Positions 20,437 to 29,146 of a stretch of DNA of 64,000 nt are shown piece after piece. The stretch's first letter is position 1, and the number at the start of each line of letters is the position of its first letter. The DNA is taken from positions 8,932 to 72,931 of the forward strand of contig JBJHCZ010000014.1 in assembly GCA_050486285.1 (NCBI GenBank), in the 5' to 3' direction. A program made the position numbers and the translations under genes. The notes under the pieces are model-generated. The model saw only the letters and a list, made by a program, of their open reading frames with translations, was not told the DNA's origin and did not search any database. The DNA is from JAITWN01 sp050486285. Lineage in GTDB: Bacteria > Pseudomonadota > Gammaproteobacteria > SZUA-140.

Positions 20437-21392
20437 TGATGGGGCTATTCCCGGCGATCAAGCCGTACGTCAAGCACAGCCTCGAAGTCGAGCCGCCGCA
20501 CATCCTCCATGTCGAGGAATGCGGCAGTCCGGACGGGATCCCGATAGTGTTCGTGCACGGCGGCCCCGGCGCCGGCTGCGAGCCCTATCACCGCCGCTTC
20601 TTCGATCCCGAACGCTGGCGCGTCGTGCTGTTCGACCAGCGCGGCTGCGGCCGTTCGACGCCGCATGCCGAACTGCGCGGCAACGATACCTGGAAGCTGG
20701 TCGCCGACATGGAGCGCATCCGCGAGCATCTCGGCATCGAGCGCTGGGCGCTGTTCGGCGGTTCATGGGGTTCGACGCTCGCGCTCGCCTACGCCGAGAC
20801 CCATCCCGAACGCGTACTCGGCCTGATCCTGCGCGGCATCTTTTTATGCCGTCCCGAGGAGATCCACTGGTTCTATCAGCAGGGCGCCAGCCGGCTGTTC
20901 CCGGACTACTGGGAGGAATACCTGAAGCCGATCCCGGAGGCCGAGCGCGGCGACCTGCTTCACGCTTATCACCGCCGCCTGACCGGCGAGGACGAGATCG
21001 CGCGCATGGCCGCGGCGAAGGCATGGTCGCGCTGGGAGGCGAAGACCTCGACGCTGTTGCCGCGCAAGGAGGTCGTCGACCATTTCTCCGAGCCGTTTAC
21101 CGCATTGTCCCTCGCGCGCATCGAGTGCCACTACTTCGTCAACGACGCCTTCCTCGAACCCGACCAGTTGATCCGCGACGCGCATCGCCTGAAGGACATC
21201 CCCGGCCACATCATCCACGGCCGCTATGACGTCGTCTGCCCGGCCGAGAACGCATGGCGGCTGCACCAGGCCTGGCCGCGCGCCGACCTGCGCATCATCC
21301 CCGACGCCGGTCACTCGGCGACCGAGCGCGGCATCGTCGACGCGCTGGTGCGCGCGACCGTCGACATGAGCCGCTGCCTGGCCGCGCGCTGA
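20436..21392 (+). CDS. pip: Proline iminopeptidase
   Basis: Alpha/beta-hydrolase (peptidase family S33) of 318 residues that removes N-terminal proline. Motifs: FVHGGPGAGCEPYHRRFFDP (oxyanion region), DQRGCGRSTPHA, the nucleophile elbow GGSWGSTLALAYAE and the late acid and histidine regions IIHGRYDVVCPAEN and PDAGHS. It overlaps metH by one base and precedes apaH by three, so the three are likely one transcript although their roles are not obviously linked. Confidence 0.93.
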   Translation: MMGLFPAIKPYVKHSLEVEPPHILHVEECGSPDGIPIVFVHGGPGAGCEPYHRRFFDPERWRVVLFDQRGCGRSTPHAELRGNDTWKLVADMERIREHLGIERWALFGGSWGSTLALAYAETHPERVLGLILRGIFLCRPEEIHWFYQQGASRLFPDYWEEYLKPIPEAERGDLLHAYHRRLTGEDEIARMAAAKAWSRWEAKTSTLLPRKEVVDHFSEPFTALSLARIECHYFVNDAFLEPDQLIRDAHRLKDIPGHIIHGRYDVVCPAENAWRLHQAWPRADLRIIPDAGHSATERGIVDALVRATVDMSRCLAAR

Positions 21393-21395
21393 ACC

Positions 21396-22238
21396 GTGGC
21401 AGTCTACGCGATCGGCGACGTCCAGGGCTGCTTCGACGAGCTGCGCGTATTACTCGATCGCATCGCCTTCGATTCCGCGCATGACCGGCTGTGGTTCGTC
21501 GGCGACCTCGTCAATCGCGGTCCGAAGTCGCTCGAAGTGCTGCGCTTCGTCCGCGACCTCGGCGACCGGGCGATCACCGTGCTCGGCAATCACGACCTGC
21601 ACCTGCTTGCGGCGGCGAGCGGGACGCGCCGACCGAATCCGCAGGATACCTTCGACGAACTCCTCTCTGCGCCGGATCGCGACCTGCTTATCGACTGGCT
21701 GCGCCATCTGCCGCTGCTGCATGAGGATGCCGCGCTCGGCGTCGTCATGGTCCATGCCGGTCTCGCGCCGCAATGGGATATCGCGCGCGCGCAGGCCTGC
21801 GCCGCCGAGGTCGAGGCGGCGCTGCGCGCGGACGACTATCGTGACTTCCTCGCGGCGATGTACGGCGACCGGCCGGATCGGTGGTCGGATGACCTTGCGG
21901 GCATCGATCGTTTGCGCTTCAGCCTGAACTGCTTCACGCGGCTGCGCCTGTGCGATCGCGATGGACGCCTGCATCTGAAGGAGAAGGGCGGGCCCTGGCA
22001 TCGCAACGACGGCCTCGTGCCCTGGTTCGACGCTCCGGCCCGCGCGGGTATCGACAGCGATCTCGTGTTCGGGCACTGGTCGATGCTCGGGAGATACGAG
22101 GACAGGACGCGCGGCTTGTTCGCGCTGGACAGCGGCTGTGTCTGGGGCGGCGCGCTGACGGCATTGCGACTCGACGGCGACGGCAGGGCGTGGTTCGACA
22201 CCCCCTGCGCAGGCCATTGCGCAACGGGGTCAGAGTAG
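21396..22238 (+). CDS. apaH: Diadenosine tetraphosphatase ApaH, ending in a repeat
   Basis: Hydrolyses Ap4A symmetrically to two ADP and can decap NpnN-RNA. The GTG start at 21396 gives 280 residues. Metallophosphatase motifs are AIGDVQGCFDEL, WFVGDLVNRGPKS and VLGNHDLHLLA, with later VMVHAGLAPQWD and FGHWS. The last residues, ATGSE and the TAG stop, are read from REP-like element 3 rather than from native gene sequence. hemF runs towards it from the other side and ends in the same repeat cluster. Confidence 0.94.
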   Translation: MAVYAIGDVQGCFDELRVLLDRIAFDSAHDRLWFVGDLVNRGPKSLEVLRFVRDLGDRAITVLGNHDLHLLAAASGTRRPNPQDTFDELLSAPDRDLLIDWLRHLPLLHEDAALGVVMVHAGLAPQWDIARAQACAAEVEAALRADDYRDFLAAMYGDRPDRWSDDLAGIDRLRFSLNCFTRLRLCDRDGRLHLKEKGGPWHRNDGLVPWFDAPARAGIDSDLVFGHWSMLGRYEDRTRGLFALDSGCVWGGALTALRLDGDGRAWFDTPCAGHCATGSE

Positions 22239-22348
22239 AACATGTCCAGACAGCGGATCGATCGGAACGGCGGAACGGGGTCAGAGTAGAACGTGTCCAG
22301 ACGGCGGATCGATGATCCGCTGTCTGGACACGTTCTACTCTGACCCCG
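22225..22348. repeat. REP-like cluster 3: two direct copies and one inverted
   Basis: Three copies of a ~34-base unit, core GGGGTCAGAGTAGAAC plus a TGTCCAGAC segment ending GGATC: 22225-22259 and 22276-22310 on the plus strand and 22314-22348 inverted. Copies 2 and 3 form a long near-perfect hairpin. The apaH stop (22236-22238) lies in copy 1 and the hemF stop (22337-22335) in copy 3. Confidence 0.9.
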
Positions 22349-23255
22349 TCAACCAGTCGCGGGGACGGAGGAAGTCGGTGTAGAGGCGGGCCTCTTCGCT
22401 GCCGGGTTCGGGTCGCCAGTTGTAGCGCCACTTCACCAGCGGCGGCAGCGACATCAGGATCGACTCGGTGCGTCCGCCGGACTGCAGGCCGAACAGCGTG
22501 CCGCGGTCATAGATCAGGTTGAACTCGACGTAGCGCCCGCGGCGGTAGAGCTGGAAGTCACGCTCGCGCTCCCCAAAGGGCGACGCCTTGCGCCGCGCGA
22601 CGATCGGCCGGTAGGCCGGCAGGTAGTGGTCGCCGACGCTTTGCATGAACGCGAAGCTCTTCTCAAATCCCCATTCATTGAGATCATCGAAGAACAGCCC
22701 GCCGATGCCGCGCGGCTCGCCGCGATGCTTCAGGAAGAAATACTCGTCGCACCATTGCTTGTAGCGCGGATAGACGTCGTCGCCGAACGGCGCGCAGGCC
22801 TCGCGCGCGACCCGGTGCCAGTGCACCGCATCCTCCTCGAAGCCGTAATACGGCGTCAGGTCGAAGCCGCCGCCGAACCACCAGATCGGCTCTGCGCCCG
22901 GTTTCGTCGCGATGAAGAAACGCACGTTCGCGTGCGAGGTCGGCACATAGGGGTTCTTCGGGTGGATCACCAGCGACACCCCGAGCGCCTCGAAGCTGCG
23001 GCCGGCCAGTTCCGGCCGGCTCGCGGTCGCCGACGCCGGCAACCCTGCGCCCATGACATGCGAGTAGTTGACCCCGGCCTGCTCGAACACCGCGCCGTCC
23101 GCGAGCACGCGGCTCTGCCCGCCGCCGCCTTCGGCCCGTTCCCACGCGTCTTCGCGGAACACGGCCGCGCCGTCCTCTTCCGCCAGCCCGGCAGTGATGC
23201 CCGCCTGCAACCCCAGCAGGTACTCCCTGACGGCCTTGATGTCCGGTGAGTTCAT
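22335..23255 (-). CDS. hemF: Oxygen-dependent coproporphyrinogen III oxidase, ending in a repeat
   Basis: Aerobic haem pathway enzyme converting coproporphyrinogen III to protoporphyrinogen IX. The protein has 306 residues. Signature stretches include GVNYSHVMG, HPKNPYVPTSHANVRFF, WWFGGGFDLTPYYGFEEDA and RRGRYVEFNLIYDRGTLFGL. Family members usually end near PRDWL; here PRDWL is followed by TGSE and a TAG stop, all read from the adjacent REP-like element. Converges with apaH. Confidence 0.95.
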   Translation of the reverse strand: MNSPDIKAVREYLLGLQAGITAGLAEEDGAAVFREDAWERAEGGGGQSRVLADGAVFEQAGVNYSHVMGAGLPASATASRPELAGRSFEALGVSLVIHPKNPYVPTSHANVRFFIATKPGAEPIWWFGGGFDLTPYYGFEEDAVHWHRVAREACAPFGDDVYPRYKQWCDEYFFLKHRGEPRGIGGLFFDDLNEWGFEKSFAFMQSVGDHYLPAYRPIVARRKASPFGERERDFQLYRRGRYVEFNLIYDRGTLFGLQSGGRTESILMSLPPLVKWRYNWRPEPGSEEARLYTDFLRPRDWLTGSE

Positions 23256-23423
23256 GGGCCCAGATTATAGCGGGGTCTCGCCATCGCAACCAGTTGATTC
23301 TTATTGGTATGCAGATCAATCTGGCCGGCAGGTATCGCGATACGGGACGATTCTGCCGATAACCGGTATCAGCAACGATTCCCGGGAAGGCGCCAGCCGC
23401 CGGCGGTCAACGGAGACGAGGCA

Positions 23424-24401
23424 ATGCGGAAACCAACCCATTTCATGATCCTCCTCATGGCGGTGTCGTTCGTCACGGCCTGCGGCGGTGGTTCCGGCTC
23501 GGGTGCAGGTGTCAGCTATACCGGCGTGACCAACCAGGCGGTGATCACCAGCGAGAACGCGCACGCCCTGATCGTCGGCGCCTACCAGGGCGGCAATACC
23601 GGTTCGTCGCAGGGCAGCATCCTCGGCGTGGAATCCGTGCAGGACATGCGCAATGTCCCGTCGCGCGCCCGGCTGATCGCCAAAGCCCTGCGCGTGTCTC
23701 TGGACCGCTTCGAACTCGCGCCTGACGAGAGGCTGCCCGCCACCGTCCTGGCGGCGACGATCACCGAAACCGATACCGTCACCGGGAGTTGCGGCGGCAA
23801 CGCCAGCCTTACGGCCAGCGTCGATACGGTGACCGGCAATTTCTCAGGCACGATGAATTTCAACAACTACTGCGAAGACGATGTCGTCATGTCGGGTCGC
23901 GCGAACATCACCGGCAGCTTCGATCTCGACGAGGGCTTCTTCGCCGCCATGACGATATCCACGAATTCCCTGTCGGTGCAGGCCTGTGGCGAGAGCCTCA
24001 CGATGGCGGGCGATATCACGATCCGGATCGAGGATTTCACGACGGTGGAGATCGCGATGGATATCCGTCTGCGCAACGACGCCGACCAGAAGGTGTACTG
24101 GCTGCGCGACCTGACCATGACCGTCACCGAGTCCGGGAATCATGAGGACATCACGATGAGCGGCCGCTACTACGATCCCGATGCGGGGTACGTCCTGATC
24201 AGTACCCCCGAACCGCTGCGCACCTCCTTCTTCGACGACTGGCCGGAATCAGGCTTTCTGCAGGCCGACGGCCGCGATAACACCTGGGCCCGACTGACCG
24301 CCGAAAACGCCGATACCTACCGCATCACCGCCGACACCGACGGCGACGGCACACCCGACCTCGACGAAGTCCACGCCTGGGAATCCGACACCACCTGCTG
24401 A
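23424..24401 (+). CDS. Predicted lipoprotein of unknown function
   Basis: A 325-residue protein from the ATG at 23424, preceded by GGAGACGAGG. The start MRKPTHFMILLMAVSFVTAC has a lipobox (VTAC), so it should be lipid-modified at Cys20. A Gly/Ser-rich linker follows, then a beta-rich region with repeated Ser/Thr (TGSCGGNASLTASVDTVTGN). The C-terminus DTDGDGTPDLDEVHAWESD resembles one thrombospondin type-3 calcium-binding repeat. I do not recognise a family. It stands alone between hemF and tsaC, which are on the other strand. Confidence 0.75.
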   Translation: MRKPTHFMILLMAVSFVTACGGGSGSGAGVSYTGVTNQAVITSENAHALIVGAYQGGNTGSSQGSILGVESVQDMRNVPSRARLIAKALRVSLDRFELAPDERLPATVLAATITETDTVTGSCGGNASLTASVDTVTGNFSGTMNFNNYCEDDVVMSGRANITGSFDLDEGFFAAMTISTNSLSVQACGESLTMAGDITIRIEDFTTVEIAMDIRLRNDADQKVYWLRDLTMTVTESGNHEDITMSGRYYDPDAGYVLISTPEPLRTSFFDDWPESGFLQADGRDNTWARLTAENADTYRITADTDGDGTPDLDEVHAWESDTTC

Positions 24402-24533
24402 TCCGGGTCGGACCACGACAAGCAGTTGATCAAGCTTGAATAAACCCGAGTTTCAGGCCTGAAAACAGGCCTCCCGGGCGATTTTCGGCATCAAAATGGC
24501 GACAGGTTCCGACAGGCGACGAGGGCGGGAGCC

Positions 24534-25091
24534 TCAGGCCCGCACGACGCGTCCGCTGAGCGCATCGCGAATCCCCGTCGGCCGCGCCAGGCCGCCGGTC
24601 TCCCCGGGCACGACCAGATCAACTTCATTTCCGAGCCTCAGGCGGATGTCGAGCGCGGAAGCGGCAGGGGGCAGCCCGTGCCGGTTCGCGCTCGTCGACA
24701 CCAGTGCGCCGTCGAAGGCCTCGCACAGCGCGGCGGCGATCGGGTGCGCGGTGACGCGCAGCGCGACCGACTCGTGCGCGCCGCGGATCCACGGCGGCAC
24801 CAGCCCTGATGCCGGCAACAGCCAGGTATGCGGCCCCGGCCAGCTCCGGCGCACGCGCGCGAGTCGCGCGCGGTCGATCTTGCCGATGAACGGTGCGACC
24901 TGCTCGAAGCGCGCGCCGATCAGGATCAGCCCCATGCCGGGCGGCCGCTGCTTGACGCGCAACAGTCGCAGCACCGCATCGAGGTTGAAGGGGTCGCAAC
25001 CGAGCCCATAGACCGCCTCGGTCGGATAGGCGACGATGCCGCCGCCGTTGAGGCGGCGCGCGGCCTGCCTGAGACGCCAGTGCGACGCCAT
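24534..25091 (-). CDS. tsaC: Threonylcarbamoyl-AMP synthase (TsaC/YrdC)
   Basis: Makes threonylcarbamoyl-AMP for the t6A37 modification of ANN-decoding tRNAs. The 185-residue protein has the YrdC fold: GGIVAYPTEAVYGLGCDPF, the KxR region VKQRPPGMGLILI, and LVSTSANRHGLPPA. It lacks the extra C-terminal domain of Sua5, so it is the short TsaC form. It follows purE on the same strand with an 11-base gap. Confidence 0.93.
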   Translation of the reverse strand: MASHWRLRQAARRLNGGGIVAYPTEAVYGLGCDPFNLDAVLRLLRVKQRPPGMGLILIGARFEQVAPFIGKIDRARLARVRRSWPGPHTWLLPASGLVPPWIRGAHESVALRVTAHPIAAALCEAFDGALVSTSANRHGLPPAASALDIRLRLGNEVDLVVPGETGGLARPTGIRDALSGRVVRA

Positions 25092-25102
25092 ATCGCGCGG
25101 GG

Positions 25103-25609
25103 TCAGGATTTTCCGCGAATATCCAGCGTCGCGTTCTTCGCGAGGATCGCCTTCGCGTTTGCCTCGCGCTCGTCCTTCAGGCGCTGCGCGATCGCCGGGT
25201 CCGACAGCGCGAGGATCTGCGCGGCAAGATAGCCGGCATTCTTCGCGCCGGCCTTGCCGATCGCGACGCAGGCGACCGGGATGCCGCCCGGCATCTGCAC
25301 CGTCGACAGCAGCGCGTCCATGCCCTGCAGCGGGCCGGCGTCGAGCGGCACACCGATGACCGGTTTGACCGTCGCCGCCGCGACCGCGCCGCCGAGGTGC
25401 GCGGCCAGTCCGGCTGCGCAGATGAACACCGCGCAGCCGCGCCGGTCGGCCTCGCGGACATACTCATGCGTGGCCTGCGGCGTGCGATGCGCCGAGCTGA
25501 CGCGCACCTCGACCGGAATCCCGAACGTGTCGAGCGTCTCGACGGTCGTGCGCATGACCGGCAGGTCACTGTCTGAACCCATCAGGATGGCGACGAAGGG
25601 TGTGTTCAT
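25103..25609 (-). CDS. purE: 5-(carboxyamino)imidazole ribonucleotide mutase
   Basis: Purine pathway enzyme converting N5-CAIR to CAIR. The 168-residue protein starts MNTPFVAILMGSDSDLPVM and has VSSAHRTPQATHEYV, the class I PurE active-site region, and GVPLDAGPLQGMDALLSTVQMP. No purK is in the window. purD lies upstream on the same strand beyond REP-like element 4, which may affect co-transcription. Confidence 0.96.
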   Translation of the reverse strand: MNTPFVAILMGSDSDLPVMRTTVETLDTFGIPVEVRVSSAHRTPQATHEYVREADRRGCAVFICAAGLAAHLGGAVAAATVKPVIGVPLDAGPLQGMDALLSTVQMPGGIPVACVAIGKAGAKNAGYLAAQILALSDPAIAQRLKDEREANAKAILAKNATLDIRGKS

Positions 25610-25653
25610 GGGAGCTCCTCGATGACTTGCACGATAATTTCCCGTTCCCTGTT

Positions 25654-25729
25654 GGGGTCAAAGTAAAACCCGCCCCCCGGTTAAGGTGGTAATACCGCAA
25701 TAGTCAGAGGCGGGTTTTACTCTGACCCC
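25654..25729. repeat. REP-like hairpin 4 (purD/purE)
   Basis: Inverted repeat: GGGGTCAAAGTAAAACCCGCC as far as 25674 pairs with 25709-25729 over 21 bp with a single mismatch (AAAG against AGAG). The 34-base loop has no gene. The 25709-25729 arm contains the TAA stop of purD (25719-25717). Confidence 0.88.
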
Positions 25730-27012
25730 GATTTCTCTCTCGCGATCGCGCGCCAGCCGATGTCGCGGCGATAGTGCAGGTGCTCCCAGTGGATGCGATC
25801 CGCCTGCGCATAGGCCTTGCGCTGCGCGTCCGAAACGGTATCGCCGAGCGCGCAGACGCACAGCACACGACCGCCGCTGGTGACGACGCGTCCGTCCGCG
25901 TCCGCGGTGCCGGCGTGGAAGACCTTGGTGTCGCCGCCCTCGACGCCGGGCAACCCCTCGATGACCTCGCCCTTCGGATAGCTGCCCGGATAGCCGCCGG
26001 CCGCGAGCACGACGCCGAGCGCGCAGCGCGGATCCCACTCGGTCTGTATCGATGCCAGTCCGCCGTCGAGCGCGGCGAGACAGAGTTCGACGAGATCCGA
26101 CTTCAGCCGCATCATGATCGGCTGCGTCTCGGGGTCGCCGAAGCGGCAGTTGAACTCGAGCACCTTCGGCGTGCCGTCCTTCGCGATCATCAGGCCCGCG
26201 TACAGAAAACCGGTATACGGCGTGCCGTCGGCGGCCATGCCGCGCATCGTCGGTTCGATGACCTCGCGCATGACACGCGCGTGGATCTCCGGCGTCACCA
26301 CCGGCGCCGGCGAATACGCGCCCATGCCGCCGGTGTTCGGGCCGGTATCGCCGTCGTCGCGCGCCTTGTGATCCTGCGACGTCGCCATCGGCAGCGCATG
26401 CCTGCCGTCGGCGATGACGATGAAGCTCGCTTCCTCGCCCTCGAGGAATTCCTCGATGACGACGCGATGACCGGCGTCGCCGAATGCGTTCTCCTCCAGC
26501 ATGTCCTCGACCGCGGCGATCGCCTCACCGGTCGTGCGCGCGATGATGACGCCCTTGCCGGCGGCAAGCCCGTCGGCCTTGACGACCAGCGGCGCGCCCT
26601 TCGCCTCGATCCACTCGACCGCGTCCGAAGTGTCGGTGAATACGCCGTAAGCGGCAGTCGGAATCCCGTGGCGGGCGAGGAAGTCCTTCGCATACGCCTT
26701 CGAGCCCTCGAGCTGCGCCGCGGCCTGTTTCGGTCCGAAGCAGCGCAGGCCGGCCCCGGTGAACGCATCGACGATGCCGGCGACCAGCGGCGCCTCGGGT
26801 CCGACGATCGTCAGCCCGATCTCGTGGTCGCGCGCGAAGTCGAGCAGTTCGCCGATGCGCGTCGGGTCGATCGCCACGTTTTCGACGCCCGGTTCGCGCG
26901 CGGTGCCGGCATTGCCGGGGGCGCAGAACACGCGGCTCGCCAGCGGCGAACGGGCCGCCTTCCAGGCCAGCGCGTGCTCGCGGCCGCCACTGCCTACGAT
27001 CAGGATATCCAT
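25717..27012 (-). CDS. purD: Phosphoribosylamine-glycine ligase, ending in a repeat
   Basis: ATP-grasp ligase of purine synthesis forming GAR from phosphoribosylamine and glycine. The 431-residue protein begins MDILIVGSGGREHALAWKAA. It has APGNAGTARE, KADGLAAGKGVIIA and EFLEGEEASFIV, then LEFNCRFGDPETQPIM. The C-terminal SGSE and TAA stop come from REP-like element 4. In many gammaproteobacteria purD follows purH directly; here two opposite-strand surface-protein genes separate them. Confidence 0.96.
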   Translation of the reverse strand: MDILIVGSGGREHALAWKAARSPLASRVFCAPGNAGTAREPGVENVAIDPTRIGELLDFARDHEIGLTIVGPEAPLVAGIVDAFTGAGLRCFGPKQAAAQLEGSKAYAKDFLARHGIPTAAYGVFTDTSDAVEWIEAKGAPLVVKADGLAAGKGVIIARTTGEAIAAVEDMLEENAFGDAGHRVVIEEFLEGEEASFIVIADGRHALPMATSQDHKARDDGDTGPNTGGMGAYSPAPVVTPEIHARVMREVIEPTMRGMAADGTPYTGFLYAGLMIAKDGTPKVLEFNCRFGDPETQPIMMRLKSDLVELCLAALDGGLASIQTEWDPRCALGVVLAAGGYPGSYPKGEVIEGLPGVEGGDTKVFHAGTADADGRVVTSGGRVLCVCALGDTVSDAQRKAYAQADRIHWEHLHYRRDIGWRAIAREKSGSE

Positions 27013-27196
27013 CAGAGGGTCATGCGCCTTTCGTTTTGAATTCTGGTGTCACGCAAGGGCTGTCAAGGATACCGTATCGGACCCCAAGGGTCATCTCCGG
27101 GCCCGGCCGGAGCGTGAAAATGATATGATACAGCTTCCTTCCGGACTGCCCGTCTCCCCCGGGGCGCCGGATCCCGACGCTGTATCGGTGCACGCG

Positions 27197-29146
27197 ATGA
27201 GTCCGTTCTCCCGAGCCCCTTTCCTGGTCGTACCCTGCGCAGCGGGCCTGCTGCTGTCCCTGCTGTTCGGGACATCGCCCGCGACGGCCGCCGCCCCGCC
27301 CGGATGTCCGTTGCCGGTAGCGAACGGCACGGTCCATGCGCTGACCACCGATTCGACGAACGGCCTGCTCTATGTCGCCGGTAATTTCACCGGGATCGAC
27401 GGTACGCCGCGCAACCACCTCGCCGCGATCGACCTCGGCACCTGCGCCGTCACCGCCTGGAATCCGAACCCGAACGGCGCGGTGCGCGCGATGTGGCTGT
27501 CCGAAGACGACGCCACGCTCTACGCCGGCGGCGAATTCACCGCGATCGGCGGCCTGGCGCGCGGCCGGCTCGCCGCGGTGTCGACGGCCAACGGCCTGCC
27601 GACCCCGTGGGCGCCCAACGCGAACGGCGACGTCCATGCGCTGCTGCCGTCCGCGAACGCCAGCACCTTCTATATCGCCGGCGCGTTCACCACCCTCAAC
27701 ACCGCCTTGCGGCATGGATTCGTCGAGATCTCTCGCCTGAACGGCATCCCGATCAGTCCCCGCTTCGACTTCGGTTCCGTCGACGAGCGCGGCGTTTATG
27801 CGCTGGCACTCGGACAGGATCGCCTCTATCTGGCCGGAGATTTCACCGGGGTCACTATCGATTTTTCCGCCGACGCCGGTGATGACGCGACGCCGGGACG
27901 CGCCGGCCTCGCCGCGATCGACCTCGCGCCGGGCTACCCGCTCAGTGACTGGAATCCCGGACTCGACAGCGGCGCGCCGTCCGCGCTGCGCCTCGCACCG
28001 GACGGGGGCGTGCTGTATGTCGGCGGCGATGTGTTCGAGACGGGTGGCGTCACGCAGCCAGGCATCCTCGCGCTCGATGCGGACACCGGCGCGCGCCTGC
28101 CGTGGGATCCGCGGGTCGACGGCCCGGTCCATGCGATCCAGCCGTCGCTCGACCGTTCGATCCTCTATCTCGGCGGCGCCTTCACGACGGTCGGAACGCT
28201 GCCGCGTGATCGGCTGGCCGCAGTGCGCGTCGTCGATGCGAGCCTCATCGACGAGGGCTTCGTGATCGGCGGCGGCCCCGATCCGGTCTGCGCACTGCAC
28301 AGGACCGAGGATCGCGATGCGGGGGATTACAGGCTCCACGCCGGCGGCGGTGATTGCGCCGACGGTGCGGGCGGCGTCGGTCTGCTCGAGGCCTTCGCGA
28401 TCAGTCCGCCGGAATCGACGCCGCCACTGACCCGTGCGCTCCCGCCGGGCGGCCTGTACGGCAGCGGCACGGTCACGCCGATCCGTCTCGAGTGCGACGA
28501 CTTCGACGGCGCCGGCTGCGCCGAGACCCGCTACACGACCGACGGCAGCCTGCCCGACGAGGACTCGACGTTGTACGAGGGACCGATCCCGATGATCGAC
28601 GGCCTCAAGCTGCGCTTCTACTCGATCGACCATGTCGGCAACGCCGAGACGCCCGGCGATCCCGAGGTCTACGAGGTCGAGACGCGCCCGCCGGTCACGA
28701 TCGCGATCCCCGGGTCCCGGGTCTATGATTCGTCGACGCTCACGGTGATCCTGTCGTGCAGGGACGATGTGATCATCGATGATCCCGGCAACGTGCCCGG
28801 CGACCTCCCCGACGATGTCCCGGGCGAGCCCCCGGACGGTGCGGGCGGGGATGGCGGGGATCCCCCGCCGGGCATCGGCGGCGTCTCCGGCTGTGCCGAC
28901 ACCTACTACACGACCGACGGCAGCATACCGACCGTCCAGTCGCGGCGTTACGAAGGGCCGATCACGATCAGCGGGACGACGGTCGTGATGTTTTTCTCGA
29001 CCGATGTCGCCGGCAATATCGAGGCGGTCCAGCGCCAGGAATATGTGCAGACGCGCAGCGAGATCGGCGCGCTGTCCGGCATCGAGATCGCGCTCGGCCT
29101 CGCGCTGGCGACCTGGCTGGCGGCGCGCGGGAGGAGGCGGGCATGA
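27197..29146 (+). CDS. Secreted repeat protein with propeller-like and CHB_HEX_C-like domains (copy 1)
   Basis: Predicted exported protein, 649 residues from the ATG at 27197 (signal peptide to about ATAAAPPG); an in-frame ATG at 27125 is an alternative. Residues about 35-400 hold 50-60-residue repeats of the type LYVAGNFTGIDGTPRNHLAAI, LYAGGEFTAIGGLARGRLAAV and LYLGGAFTTVGTLPRDRLAAV, resembling beta-propeller or delta-60 repeats. Two modules like the chitobiase/hexosaminidase C-terminal domain follow (RYTTDGSLPDEDSTLYEGPI; TYYTTDGSIPTVQSRRYEGP); the second is interrupted by an Asp/Pro/Gly-rich loop at about 525-563. The end is a hydrophobic helix and Arg tail (ATWLAARGRRRA), as in sorted surface proteins. 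The stop overlaps the next gene (ATGA). Confidence 0.8.
   Translation: MSPFSRAPFLVVPCAAGLLLSLLFGTSPATAAAPPGCPLPVANGTVHALTTDSTNGLLYVAGNFTGIDGTPRNHLAAIDLGTCAVTAWNPNPNGAVRAMWLSEDDATLYAGGEFTAIGGLARGRLAAVSTANGLPTPWAPNANGDVHALLPSANASTFYIAGAFTTLNTALRHGFVEISRLNGIPISPRFDFGSVDERGVYALALGQDRLYLAGDFTGVTIDFSADAGDDATPGRAGLAAIDLAPGYPLSDWNPGLDSGAPSALRLAPDGGVLYVGGDVFETGGVTQPGILALDADTGARLPWDPRVDGPVHAIQPSLDRSILYLGGAFTTVGTLPRDRLAAVRVVDASLIDEGFVIGGGPDPVCALHRTEDRDAGDYRLHAGGGDCADGAGGVGLLEAFAISPPESTPPLTRALPPGGLYGSGTVTPIRLECDDFDGAGCAETRYTTDGSLPDEDSTLYEGPIPMIDGLKLRFYSIDHVGNAETPGDPEVYEVETRPPVTIAIPGSRVYDSSTLTVILSCRDDVIIDDPGNVPGDLPDDVPGEPPDGAGGDGGDPPPGIGGVSGCADTYYTTDGSIPTVQSRRYEGPITISGTTVVMFFSTDVAGNIEAVQRQEYVQTRSEIGALSGIEIALGLALATWLAARGRRRA

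Noticed and set aside
24455..24472. Hairpin AGGCCTG-AAAA-CAGGCCT after the lipoprotein gene as a terminator
   Set aside because: The stem is short and there is no T-tract after it; function cannot be supported.
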